Below are positions 53,196 through 61,561 of a DNA stretch of 64,000 bases, piece after piece; position 1 is the first letter of the stretch, and the number at the start of each line of letters is the position of its first letter. Both the position numbers and the translations under genes were made by a program. The notes under the pieces are model-generated. The model had not been told where the DNA came from and ran no database searches. It worked only from the letters and a program-made list of their open reading frames with translations. Location of the stretch: contig CAZWZF010000013.1 in assembly GCA_964638715.1 (NCBI GenBank), forward strand, positions 37,197 to 101,196. The letters are read 5' to 3'. This DNA comes from JBAXQQ01 sp037131695. Its GTDB lineage: Bacteria > Armatimonadota > Hebobacteria > CAIYQO01.

Positions 53196-53559
53196 AATTG
53201 TTATGATAGATGATAATCAGATGATCTGCGATTTCATAAAACTCAAATTGGAAAATACCGGTAAATTTATCGTTAATTATTCATGTGATGGCAACGAAGC
53301 ATGTCGGATGATAACAAAAGAAATGCCTGATATAGTGTTGCTTGATATTAACATGCCAAATATTGACGGGCCAGATGTCGCTACTATTATTCGGGAATCA
53401 CCAGCTATAAAACATATACCAATTTTATACCTGTCTTCATTAATAACTCGCGATGATGTTATACGTAATCAAGGAGTCATCAAAAACCGAAATGTTGCCT
53501 CGAAATCAATGACTATTGATGAAATTATCACACGGATAATGGAGATCGTTGAAAAATAA
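53182..53559 (+). CDS. Single-domain response regulator (receiver)
   Basis: A 125-residue stand-alone receiver. Acidic pair in VMIDDNQMICDFIK, phospho-acceptor Asp55 in IVLLDINMPNIDG, Ser switch residue in LYLSSL, and a conserved-Lys equivalent in ASKSMT, where the usual K-P is K-S. No output domain, so it acts CheY-like by protein contact or as a phosphate sink. The ATG overlaps the kinase gene by 14 bp, with GGGGGAAG as ribosome binding site inside the kinase's last codons, indicating coupled synthesis and a dedicated kinase partner. Confidence 0.93.
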   Translation: MSQIKIVMIDDNQMICDFIKLKLENTGKFIVNYSCDGNEACRMITKEMPDIVLLDINMPNIDGPDVATIIRESPAIKHIPILYLSSLITRDDVIRNQGVIKNRNVASKSMTIDEIITRIMEIVEK

Positions 53560-53699
53560 TGCGCGTTGCATTATTTGATTTATTGCGTTAAATGGGAATA
53601 AGAGGACGATCGGGAACAGGCTTACATCCTGAAATTTAGTCTATTTATTATTGTTAGTAGAACCAAGATGCGCTGCCTGTACCCGGAAGTTTCTGTAAT

Positions 53700-54377
53700 T
53701 CATTCACCTACTCTATCCAGCCATTCACCCAAAATATAATTCACTACTTTTGGGTCTTCCAGATTTACGAAATGGCCGGCTTGGGGGATTATTTTTATGG
53801 TGACTGGCGCCGGTATTTTATCCAGATGCAAGTCATGCTTTAGTTTATCGTCTTCATCTTTTGTATAGCGGCCACGTCCGCCGTAGATACCGAGTACCGG
53901 GCAATTTATTTGCAGCAGCCAGGGTGTGGCGTCAAAGTTATGGACGCTGGGCCATATTTCATCATAAACTTCCTGTGACATTTGCGATAATATCTCTTTG
54001 CGGGTTGATTCTATCCATGCCATCACATTTACATCCATCGGATGGTGGTACAAACCGGGAAGGAACTGGTTATTTAAATTTAATGAAGGAAAAGAATCTA
54101 CCAGAACAATTCCTTGCACTAATTCCGGGTGGTCATGGACAATTTGCAAGGCTATCATACCGCCCAACGAGTGACCAATCAGCACCGCCGGTGATTGCAG
54201 ATGAGCGACCACGAGCCAATCAGCCAATCCTTCAAGAGTCTTTTCTACCCCATCAGTCGGTCCGCCATGATATGGCAAGTCAGGCACAAACAGGTCAAAC
54301 TCCCGCAACGCGGCAACCTGCGGTTTCCAAAAACGGCTATCGCAGCCAAAACCATGAATTAATATTATGTTAGGCAT
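53700..54377 (-). CDS. Alpha/beta hydrolase
   Basis: A 225-residue alpha/beta-hydrolase-fold protein. The oxyanion-hole strand IILIHGFGCDSRFW is at the N-terminus. The nucleophile elbow GHSLGG (Ser about residue 89) and the C-terminal catalytic His in IPQAGHFVNLEDP are present, with an Asp in FVPDLPYHGG as the D-box of the family. Small size and no signal peptide indicate a cytoplasmic esterase, lipase or related enzyme; substrate unknown. It stands alone and is divergent from the GH110-like gene at 54479. Confidence 0.88.
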   Translation of the reverse strand: MPNIILIHGFGCDSRFWKPQVAALREFDLFVPDLPYHGGPTDGVEKTLEGLADWLVVAHLQSPAVLIGHSLGGMIALQIVHDHPELVQGIVLVDSFPSLNLNNQFLPGLYHHPMDVNVMAWIESTRKEILSQMSQEVYDEIWPSVHNFDATPWLLQINCPVLGIYGGRGRYTKDEDDKLKHDLHLDKIPAPVTIKIIPQAGHFVNLEDPKVVNYILGEWLDRVGE

Positions 54378-54478
54378 TATAAGTTATTATTCCATCTTTT
54401 ATTTAACATCGATTAATAGGATTGAAAAGATATTACATCATATTTGTCTAATTATCAGTAAAATTCTATACTTTAATT

Positions 54479-56251
54479 ATGAATAAATATAATATTCGCT
54501 GGTTACTGTATTCCTTTTTGATATTAATTCTATTGGGAGTGAATAATATGACGTATGCAAAACCAAAAGTTATTCGCATGGCAGACTATGGCGCAAAGCC
54601 AAACGAGCAAACAGACACGACTACCGCTATATGTGAAGCAATTAACACTGCCAAACATTTGAATGGCAAGCCAGCAGTTATTCAATTTGAACCCGGTCGC
54701 TACCTGTGCAAAGGCGGCAAGTTAAACCCGGATGGTCGGACACACCAACCGAGTTTTAATGTTGCAAATCTTAAAAATGTCACCATTGATGGCAATGGCG
54801 CGACCCTGGTGGGTACTGATATTGCCCGGCTTTTTATTTTTAATAACTGTAAAAACATTACGCTGAAAAATATCACTGTAGATTGGAATCCCCTGCCGCA
54901 TACATCAGGAAAAGTTGTTAATGTTTTGCCGAAAGAACATGCCTTTGATATCACGCCGCTATACCCCGCCAAACCAATTGCCGGCACCATCGTGCAGGGG
55001 ATATTGGCATACAACCCCGAGAAACACCGACTGGCTGACAACGGATGGGAAATCTACCAGACCCAGGGAGAACGCGACGACGACACAACTCTACTTACTC
55101 CCGAAGGTAATTTGCGAATATTCCAAAGAAAGGATACTCCGCTGCCGGAAATTGGCTGGAATGTTGTGGTACGCCACCAGGTGTATGGTTATGACGCCTT
55201 TGTATTCAACAAATGCGAAAATGTTTTACTTGAAGACGTGACGGTAAACGCGGTACCGGGAATGGCGGTGATAGGATGGGGTAGTCGCGATATCACCATC
55301 AGGCGCATCAAAGTAATCCCTGCCGGTGATGGCTGGATGTCTGCCACCGCAGACGCCATGCATTTTAACGCCTGTCGCGGAACAATCACCGTAGAAGATA
55401 GCGAATTTGCCGGAATGGGTGACGACGCGATAAATATTCACGCGATGTATGGGTTGGCAACCGGACGGGTAGACGACCACACCCTGGCGGTGGCGCGTGC
55501 CCGTATGCACCCGTATTATGATAAGGTACGCTCGACATGGGATGCGCCGGAAAAAGGCGACATTATAGAATATAGCGGCGGCGATGAACCGTTATTACCG
55601 CAGGGACAATTAACCGTAAACTCATTTAGTCAAGACACTGAGCAGCAGCGAACCATCATAAAATTTAAAGAAAAGCTGCCCGCTGGCGCAGGTGAAAACA
55701 CCGTACTAACAAATATCTCAACCAGTCCAAAGGTTCGAATCAGCCGGTGCAAAGTTCATAGCAACCGCGCCCGCGGCTTTTTATTGCAAACCCGCGATGT
55801 GGTGGTAAATGATTGTATATTTGAAGATATTTCCGGCGCTGGCATCCAGATTTGCACCGACGCGGCAGAATGGTGGGAAAGTCTGGGGTCGCGTGACGTC
55901 ACTATAAAAAATTGCATCTTCAAACGCTGTAATTTTGGAGTCGCTCACCGCGAGGCTGCGCTGGATATCTTCTCTGATTTGCCAAAAGGCCGCCAATCCG
56001 CCGCTGGTGTTCACCAGCACCTGCATATTCTCGACAACATTTTTGAAGACAACACCGGCGCAGCGATTAACGTCGGTTCCGCCGATGATGTAGAAATCAA
56101 TAAAAACAGATTCGCCACCGGCAATAACCCCACCGTGATAATAATGAACAGCCGCAATGTGACAATAACAGACAGCAAACAGCTAAGCGGAAAAGGCGGA
56201 GTTGAAATACGCGGGAGTTCTGATAAAGCAACTATAAAAATTGACAATTGA
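54479..56251 (+). CDS. Secreted right-handed beta-helix protein, GH110-like alpha-galactosidase
   Basis: A 590-residue protein with a signal peptide (NIRWLLYSFLILILLGVNN then MTYA). It opens with the pectate-lyase-superfamily start MADYGAKPNEQTDTTTAIC. The motifs FNVANLKNVTIDGNGATLVG, NCKNITLKNITVDWNPL, LLEDVTVNAVPGMAVIGWGS, TADAMHFNACRGTITVEDSE and FAGMGDDAINIHAMYG follow the order seen in GH110 alpha-1,3-galactosidases. The acidic cluster ADAMHF and GDDAINIH coincides with the family's proposed catalytic region. Later coils carry repeated N-x-I/F-x-N-type turns. If GH110, it removes terminal alpha-1,3-galactose, for example from blood-group B type glycans, which fits with the two fucosidases elsewhere. 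Other beta-helix families cannot be excluded. Confidence 0.65.
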   Translation: MNKYNIRWLLYSFLILILLGVNNMTYAKPKVIRMADYGAKPNEQTDTTTAICEAINTAKHLNGKPAVIQFEPGRYLCKGGKLNPDGRTHQPSFNVANLKNVTIDGNGATLVGTDIARLFIFNNCKNITLKNITVDWNPLPHTSGKVVNVLPKEHAFDITPLYPAKPIAGTIVQGILAYNPEKHRLADNGWEIYQTQGERDDDTTLLTPEGNLRIFQRKDTPLPEIGWNVVVRHQVYGYDAFVFNKCENVLLEDVTVNAVPGMAVIGWGSRDITIRRIKVIPAGDGWMSATADAMHFNACRGTITVEDSEFAGMGDDAINIHAMYGLATGRVDDHTLAVARARMHPYYDKVRSTWDAPEKGDIIEYSGGDEPLLPQGQLTVNSFSQDTEQQRTIIKFKEKLPAGAGENTVLTNISTSPKVRISRCKVHSNRARGFLLQTRDVVVNDCIFEDISGAGIQICTDAAEWWESLGSRDVTIKNCIFKRCNFGVAHREAALDIFSDLPKGRQSAAGVHQHLHILDNIFEDNTGAAINVGSADDVEINKNRFATGNNPTVIIMNSRNVTITDSKQLSGKGGVEIRGSSDKATIKIDN

Positions 56252-56810
56252 ATAGAAATAATTTAGGTTACACAGAGATTCACAGAGGAGACACAGAGAC
56301 TCACGGAGGTTTATGAATTAAAATTTATAATTTAAGAGGCTCTTGCAAAACCTGTTTTTTATTTTATTGATTAGCTGTTTAAAAGCCCCTCCCCGGCTGG
56401 AGAGGGGAAGAACGACTTTCAGGGACTGACACCGAGTGGCGAAGCCAGGAAGGTATCTGTCCCGCGCTATAAAACTTTAAAATCTCAATAGTTTTAGAAG
56501 TACAGTTCTAAAACTTCATATTTTCACATACTTTTAGAAGTGTAGTTCTAAAACTTTTGGTTTCAAAACAAGTATCAGTATTGTTTCCCTTTTCAGGTTT
56601 TAAATTTTCACATCGATTAACAGGATTTAAAGGATAAAATTGTCAAAGTGACATTAAGCAATTATCATGAAATCTAAATTTAAATTGTAGAAACGCAAGA
56701 TTTATATCCTTTTTATCCTGTTAATCGATGTAAAATAGATAATTAACGAAAGGCAAATGCATAATTTCTCTGCTTGACTTTCTTGACAACCCATTTGCCC
56801 CTCTGTATTC
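56252..56810. other. Repeat-rich intergenic region
   Basis: No gene. Dispersed repeats occur one after another: a cacagag-rich repeat (56268-56309, related to 58042-58140); a palindromic element with a 37-bp block (56411-56447) repeated in inverted orientation at 61448-61484; two 24-bp direct repeats that are each hairpins, GTTTTAGAA/TTCTAAAAC (56491-56514) and CTTTTAGAA/TTCTAAAAC (56531-56554); and an inverted repeat with ends CATCGATTAACAGGATTTAA/CCTGTTAATCGATG (56611-56731) related to 54406-54423 and 60184-60244. Confidence 0.7.
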
Positions 56811-56840
56811 TTGAATCACACAAGGTTTTGTTATATTTTT

Positions 56841-58031
56841 ATGAGTTCGTCCCATTCTAATATTGTTTTTCATCGTTTAATACGCGTGGTGGCGGCGTCA
56901 TTTGCCACCAGCCTGGCTTTGTCGGGGATGGTGGTTATTCTGCCATTATACGCGACACAGACACTGGGGTTGAACAATGCCGAGTTTTCCCGGGTGCTGT
57001 CGTTGCGGATGCTGGGTATTACTTTTGGCGTGCTGCTGCTGGGTGCGCTTAGCGACAGGTTTGGCACGCGAAAACTAACCGGAGTGTCGCTAATTGCAGG
57101 CGGGTTATGCTTCAGTGTTCTCGGCATGGTACCGTTAATAGGTTTCCTTGTCCTCATCCCGTTATTCAGCGGTTTTCTCAGTACCGCGTTCGTAAATCTC
57201 AATCACCTTACCCAACTGGTAGATGTTCAACGGCAAGGGATGGCGAACACCTGGTATCGCGCCGCCGGAACCATTGCCGGCATTATCGCGCCGATTATTA
57301 TGACTCAATTATTCAGCCAACTAATGTGGGTGATGGCAGCAGTTGGCATAATGCTGGTGATATGCGGATTGCTGATAAAGTCGTACCCGATGGTAGAAAA
57401 CCCGTCGCCATTCATGGGTTGGGCGGTAGAGTTTCGCAGCATGGCAAGCCAGTACCGGCTGGCGCTGGGCCAGCGTCACTTGATGTTTTTCCTGCATGGT
57501 TCACTCATCTGGGCGGCACTATCTGCTGTAATCAGCACATTTGCAGCAATCAGGCTAACCCACGATCTTGGCTCAACCACTGTCTTATATGGCAATTCCT
57601 GCGCCTTGGGGTCGGCGTTATCCCTTGGAGCTATCCTGTTGTTGGGGGTATGGCTGGATAAAGTGCCTATAAAACCCGCGACGCTGTGGATGTTTATGTT
57701 ATCTTCATTCGGAATTGTCGCGTTGGGAATCAGCAATAATGTTTCAGTTGCCATCATCGCCTTCATTGTCGCTACTGTAGCCGGCAACGCGGCTGTAAGC
57801 CCGCTGAGCATCTGGATTAGCCGGGAATCCGGTGACGCCGGCATGAGTCTCGCCTTCACCGTACAAAAAGTTCTTTCCGCTATATACCTGGCAGTCGCCA
57901 CCTTCACCTTTGGCCTGTTGGAACCTGCCATCGGCATAAAATCGTTATTCTTATGGTGCGGCATATTGTCATTAGTAGTATTGGCGGTAATGATGCTGTT
58001 GCGAAATCCGCCGGATAATGTAGAAGGATAA
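56841..58031 (+). CDS. Major facilitator superfamily transporter
   Basis: A 396-residue transporter with ~12 hydrophobic helices. MFS loop motifs: GALSDRFGTRKLTG between helices 2 and 3, and weaker counterparts in the second half (LLGVWLDKVPIKPATLWMFM). The ATG at 56841 is chosen over the TTG at 56811, since the N-terminal sequence up to LIRVVAASFATSLALSGMVV then reads as a normal first helix. The ribosome binding site is weak (AAGG ~14 bp upstream), so the start is uncertain. Probable drug, sugar or peptide exporter/importer; not resolvable. Convergent with larE-type gene at 58966. Confidence 0.83.
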   Translation: MSSSHSNIVFHRLIRVVAASFATSLALSGMVVILPLYATQTLGLNNAEFSRVLSLRMLGITFGVLLLGALSDRFGTRKLTGVSLIAGGLCFSVLGMVPLIGFLVLIPLFSGFLSTAFVNLNHLTQLVDVQRQGMANTWYRAAGTIAGIIAPIIMTQLFSQLMWVMAAVGIMLVICGLLIKSYPMVENPSPFMGWAVEFRSMASQYRLALGQRHLMFFLHGSLIWAALSAVISTFAAIRLTHDLGSTTVLYGNSCALGSALSLGAILLLGVWLDKVPIKPATLWMFMLSSFGIVALGISNNVSVAIIAFIVATVAGNAAVSPLSIWISRESGDAGMSLAFTVQKVLSAIYLAVATFTFGLLEPAIGIKSLFLWCGILSLVVLAVMMLLRNPPDNVEG

Positions 58032-58041
58032 ACTATTTTGG

Positions 58042-58140
58042 TTACACAGAGTTGAACAAAGAAGACACAGAGATTCACGGAGTGAATGTATAATAATATC
58101 TCTGTGCGTCTCTGTGTCTCCTCTGTGAATCTCTGTGTAA
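58042..58140. repeat. Inverted cacagag-rich repeat between convergent genes
   Basis: TTACACAGAG (58042-58051) and CTCTGTGTAA (58131-58140) enclose imperfectly complementary cacagag/ctctgtg tracts. A single-sided copy is at 56268-56309. It may also act as a terminator for the convergent genes. Confidence 0.7.
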
Positions 58141-58147
58141 TAAAAAT

Positions 58148-58966
58148 TTACGGCAACATCTCGTTGAAACTCCCCAGGCGATAGCCTTGCAAATCGACCG
58201 TTACATACTGATAGCCAATTTCGCGCAATTCAAGGGTGATGGTTTCGCGGATTATCGGATCGAGGAGATTGTTTATCTCTGCTGGTCCGACTTCTATTCT
58301 GGCTAATTTGTCGTGGTGGCGGACGCGTACCTGAATGAATCCCAGGTCGCGAAGAAAGTTTTCCGCGCGTTCAACCATTGATAATTTCTCCGGGGTGATG
58401 GTGGTATTGTATGGTATTCGCGAGGCAAGACAGGCAGACGCGGGTTTGTTCCAGGTGGGTAGGTTATATTTTTTAGATAATTCGCGCACTTCTGCTTTTG
58501 TCATGCCAACTTCAATCAGCGGACTGCGCACCCCAAGTTCGCGCGCAGCCTGCTGCCCCGGGCGCCAATCGCCGATATCATCGGCATTGTTGCCATCAAG
58601 TACGGCTGTATAACCATTAGCAGCAGCGACAGCCAAAATCTGCGAAAATAGTTCATGCTTGCAGAAATAACAGCGGTTATTCGGGTTGGCAGCATAGCGT
58701 TTATCATCCATTTCTTCTGTCTTTAACACCTGGTATTCAACACCTAATTCTTCTGCCAGCTTCACCGCTTCGGTGAATTCACGCGACGGATAACTGGCGG
58801 AATTTCCTATCACAGCCAGCACATTTTCTGCCGTAACGGCATCAATCGCCGCCCGCAGCAGAAATGCGCTGTCTACCCCGCCGGAATATGCCACCACCAC
58901 GCGGGACAATGCACGCATATAATCAAGCAGGGCCTGATGTTTTAATGTGAGTGTATCTGTTGTCAT
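58148..58966 (-). CDS. larE: ATP-dependent sulfur transferase, LarE-like
   Basis: A 272-residue PP-loop protein. The pyrophosphatase loop is AYSGGVDSAF (residues 27-36). NRCYFCK places Cys99 and Cys102, and KPASACLASRIPY places Cys179 at the position of the sulfur-donating cysteine of LarE. Three cysteines are the pattern of LarE forms reported to hold an iron-sulfur cluster and transfer sulfide, in contrast to the single-Cys sacrificial type. LarE supplies sulfur for the nickel-pincer nucleotide cofactor together with LarB and LarC, which are not in this window, so a different thiolation target is possible. Its ATG overlaps the TGA of the ThiF/MoeB-rhodanese gene (ATGA), indicating a two-gene sulfur-transfer unit. 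Confidence 0.9.
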   Translation of the reverse strand: MTTDTLTLKHQALLDYMRALSRVVVAYSGGVDSAFLLRAAIDAVTAENVLAVIGNSASYPSREFTEAVKLAEELGVEYQVLKTEEMDDKRYAANPNNRCYFCKHELFSQILAVAAANGYTAVLDGNNADDIGDWRPGQQAARELGVRSPLIEVGMTKAEVRELSKKYNLPTWNKPASACLASRIPYNTTITPEKLSMVERAENFLRDLGFIQVRVRHHDKLARIEVGPAEINNLLDPIIRETITLELREIGYQYVTVDLQGYRLGSFNEMLP

Positions 58967-60105
58967 TTGTTGTAGCCTTTTTTATTAAAATATTGCCGAT
59001 ATCTCAGCAGCCCGCCATCGAGATTCCAAACGCGAGTGAAACCTGATTGCCGCATTTGATGTACCATTTGCCAACTGCGAATACCGGCAGCGCAATAGAT
59101 TACGATATCTTTTGCCGAATCCAATTCGTGCATTCTATTTGTAAAAGATGTGTATGGAATGTGTGTGGAATCAGACAAACCTGCCATATCTTCAACTTCC
59201 CATTCAGTGCGGATATCGATAATTTGCAGCGAATTTTTGCCCGTCCAGTCATGCAGTTGTTTCGGAGAAATATTCCACTCATGTATTGTTTGCGGCGTTG
59301 AATTTACCCCGCAAAATTCATGATAATCGGTAAGAGATGTAATAGCCGCATTCTTGCCGCATAACGGGCAATCCGGGTCTTTCTCAACGCGTATTTCGCG
59401 AAATGTAGTGGTTAATGCGTCAAAAAGCAATAATCGTCCAGCCAGTGATGTGCCAATTTGCAATATTAACTTCAACGCTTCCAACCCTTGCAAAGTACCA
59501 ATAATGCCGGGCAATACACCGAGAACACCACCTTCGGCGCAGGATGGCACACTCTCCGGTGATGGCGGAGATGGGTATAGACAGCGGTAACATGGACCAT
59601 TCGCAGCATCGAATATAGTAATCTGACCGCTGAATTGATAAATACTGCCAAATATCAATGGCTTTTTCAACATGAAACAGGCATCATTCAACAGGTAACG
59701 GGTCGGAAAATTATCGGTGCCGTCAATAATGATGTCATATTGCGCTATTAGTGCCAGCACATTTTCTGTGGTAATTCTATCTGGTATCGGGATAACATTT
59801 ATATATGGGTTAAGGGATGAAATAGCCTTTGCCGCAGAATTCACTTTCAAATCATTAATGGTATGCCGATTATGAATTATTTGCCGCTGCAAGTTGCTTA
59901 TTTCAACGCGGTCATCATCGCAAATGCCAATGGTGCCAATGCCGGCCGCGGCAAGATACAACGCCACCGGAGAACCTAACCCACCCGCGCCTATTATCAG
60001 CACCCGCGCAGACTTCAGCCTTTCCTGTCCATGCAGGCCGACCTGCGGCAGTATAAGGTGCCGGCTATAACGATATTCTTCTTCAGCATTCAACGGTACA
60101 TTCAA
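58963..60105 (-). CDS. ThiF/MoeB-type adenylyltransferase with C-terminal rhodanese domain
   Basis: A 380-residue E1-like protein of the MoeZ/MoeB-rhodanese architecture. Residues ~1-250: YSRHLILPQVGLHGQERL start, ATP motif IIGAGGLGSPVALYLAAAG, DDDRVEISNLQRQ, IIDGTDNFPTRYLLND, and zinc-ligand pairs CYRC … CPLC. Residues ~270-378: rhodanese domain with active-site Cys in VIYCAAGIRS. Such enzymes adenylate the C-terminal Gly-Gly of small sulfur carriers (ThiS, MoaD) and load sulfur from the rhodanese domain. No carrier gene is nearby. It is co-transcribed with the LarE-like gene downstream (4-bp overlap), which suggests sulfur relay to a shared pathway. Confidence 0.92.
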   Translation of the reverse strand: MNVPLNAEEEYRYSRHLILPQVGLHGQERLKSARVLIIGAGGLGSPVALYLAAAGIGTIGICDDDRVEISNLQRQIIHNRHTINDLKVNSAAKAISSLNPYINVIPIPDRITTENVLALIAQYDIIIDGTDNFPTRYLLNDACFMLKKPLIFGSIYQFSGQITIFDAANGPCYRCLYPSPPSPESVPSCAEGGVLGVLPGIIGTLQGLEALKLILQIGTSLAGRLLLFDALTTTFREIRVEKDPDCPLCGKNAAITSLTDYHEFCGVNSTPQTIHEWNISPKQLHDWTGKNSLQIIDIRTEWEVEDMAGLSDSTHIPYTSFTNRMHELDSAKDIVIYCAAGIRSWQMVHQMRQSGFTRVWNLDGGLLRYRQYFNKKGYNK

Positions 60106-60183
60106 TTAAAACCTACTAATACGACCAGTAAACATTGTAATTGAATTGTAGTACCGTGAAGAACGTTTGTCAATCTATTTTTT

Positions 60184-60244
60184 ACATCGATTAATAGGAT
60201 TTATGGGATGGAATTAAAATCCCTTAAATCCTGTTAATCGATGT
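60184..60244. repeat. Dispersed inverted repeat (ACATCGATTAA ends)
   Basis: ACATCGATTAATAGGATTTA at the left and its imperfect complement TAAATCCTGTTAATCGATGT at the right (60225-60244), with GGGAT/ATCCC in the loop arms. Same family as 56611-56731 and the half copy at 54406-54423. Confidence 0.75.
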
Positions 60245-60262
60245 GAAATTCTTTAGCCTATC

Positions 60263-60826
60263 CTACCCGACAGAAACTTTTGGACCGGCGGATTCATCGT
60301 TGGAAATTTCTGGTTGTTTTGGCATAAATAATTTATGCACTCCTGTTACAAAAAGACCAACCAGAAAGAAAATAAGACCGATAAGCGGCATAAAATATGC
60401 CTGAGTTTTTACGCCAGGTTCCAATACTGATTGTGTCGGATCACTCTTTTTATAATAAATGGTAACTGTTTTTCCGGTGGGATATGCGTTAACTATGCCC
60501 TGGGCGTGGGATGGGTCGCTGGAACTATAATTGCCAAAAGATACGGTATTGCCGGAATATTTCGTTGAATCCACCGTGAATTCATACCGCACTGCCGCAC
60601 CGTAAGTCACACTGCTTGACCTGTTTCTCCCGCTGGAACTGGTATCTTCGGTAACAATTGACGACGCAATTTTACCTTGCGCGGTCGGCCATTGGGTACT
60701 CTCTTTGGCTGCAGACAAATTCTTAAAGCCAAAATACAGAATTGCCAGTCCTATCAGTATAAAAATATACGGGAAGACGGTTGCTAAACAGCCATTTTTC
60801 TGTTTAGGGGTTTCGGGGGATTGCAT
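60263..60826 (-). CDS. DUF3592 family membrane protein
   Basis: A 187-residue protein with two membrane helices (VFPYIFILIGLAILYFGFKN near the N-terminus and FMPLIGLIFFLVGLFVTGVH near the C-terminus). They flank an extracytoplasmic beta-rich segment with the DUF3592 hallmark W-P-T-A-x-G-K-I (QWPTAQGKIASSIVTED), YEFTVDSTKYSGN and the closing YPTGKTVTIYYKKSDPTQSV then LEPG. Function of the family is unknown; members are envelope proteins. A paralogue lies 23 bp upstream. Confidence 0.85.
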   Translation of the reverse strand: MQSPETPKQKNGCLATVFPYIFILIGLAILYFGFKNLSAAKESTQWPTAQGKIASSIVTEDTSSSGRNRSSSVTYGAAVRYEFTVDSTKYSGNTVSFGNYSSSDPSHAQGIVNAYPTGKTVTIYYKKSDPTQSVLEPGVKTQAYFMPLIGLIFFLVGLFVTGVHKLFMPKQPEISNDESAGPKVSVG

Positions 60827-60849
60827 GATTTTTACTCCTCAAAAAAGTT

Positions 60850-61407
60850 TTACTCGTTGCCAGGTTCAGCACTTGCAACTTCTTCAACCTGGTGTTCAAC
60901 AGCTCTTTGGTTTACTTTTTTATTGGCTAAAAACGCGAATAGACCCAATATCAAGATAGCAAATCCTGAAGATGGCAGAAATAAAGTCTGTAATTTCACT
61001 CCTGGTTCTAAAACCGATACAACAGGGTCATTGATGGAATAGTGTATTGTCACATCAGTTCCTGTTGGGTATTTATCAACTATTTCTTTTGCGCGCGATT
61101 GGCTGACAGATATGTAATCGCCATAAGAAATCTTATTACCGGAATAAATAACATCTTTAATTTTATATTCGTATTTTATATATGCTGAATAAACTGTGGA
61201 GTTAGTGTTGCCACCACTGATAATGTCAGACGCAATAATTTTCCCGGGTACAGTTTGCCAATAATTGCTGCCTACTGCCTCGATAACACCTATAACTCCA
61301 AAATAAAACAACACTAATCCGATTATCATAAAGACAAATGGAAATGCCATTGCTATGCAGCCAACTTTTTTTGGTTCATATACAGATTTTTCACCTGAAT
61401 TTGTCAA
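60850..61407 (-). CDS. DUF3592 family membrane protein (paralogue)
   Basis: A 185-residue protein with the same layout: helix 1 AFPFVFMIIGLVLFYFGVIG, extracytoplasmic part with YWQTVPGKIIASDI and YEYKIKDVIYSGNKISYGDY, the closing YPTGTDVTIHYSINDPVVSV then LEPGVK, and helix 2 SGFAILILGLFAFLA. Tandem duplicate of the gene at 60263; the two are separated by 23 bp and probably form one transcript. The order of conserved residues suggests they could form a heteromeric pair. Role unknown. Confidence 0.83.
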   Translation of the reverse strand: MTNSGEKSVYEPKKVGCIAMAFPFVFMIIGLVLFYFGVIGVIEAVGSNYWQTVPGKIIASDIISGGNTNSTVYSAYIKYEYKIKDVIYSGNKISYGDYISVSQSRAKEIVDKYPTGTDVTIHYSINDPVVSVLEPGVKLQTLFLPSSGFAILILGLFAFLANKKVNQRAVEHQVEEVASAEPGNE

Positions 61408-61426
61408 TTAATTATATCCTTTAGCA

Positions 61427-61484
61427 TGATGGGACAAGACACCATCATGGCTTCGCCACTCGGTGTCAGTCCCTGAAAGTCGTT
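61427..61484. repeat. Palindromic repeat copy (GGGACxxGACACC type)
   Basis: gggacaagacacc (61431-61443) and ggtgtcagtccc (61462-61473) form a hairpin. Bases 61448-61484 are the exact reverse complement of 56411-56447 over 37 bp. Located between panC and the DUF3592 pair. Confidence 0.75.
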
Positions 61485-61526
61485 AATTCCCTACCCAACA
61501 TCAGGGAATTAATTGAGCTTTGATTC

Positions 61527-61561
61527 TCAATTGTCAATTGTCAATTGTCAATTGTCAATTA
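61527..61561. repeat. Tandem repeat of TCAATTG, five units
   Basis: Five head-to-tail 7-bp units, the last with one change (TCAATTA), ending at the base before the panC stop codon. Likely replication-slippage repeat. Copy number may vary between strains. Confidence 0.9.

Noticed and set aside
61527..61561. Possible CRISPR-like tandem array
   Set aside because: Seven-base units without spacers; a simple tandem repeat. No other regularly spaced repeats were found in the window.
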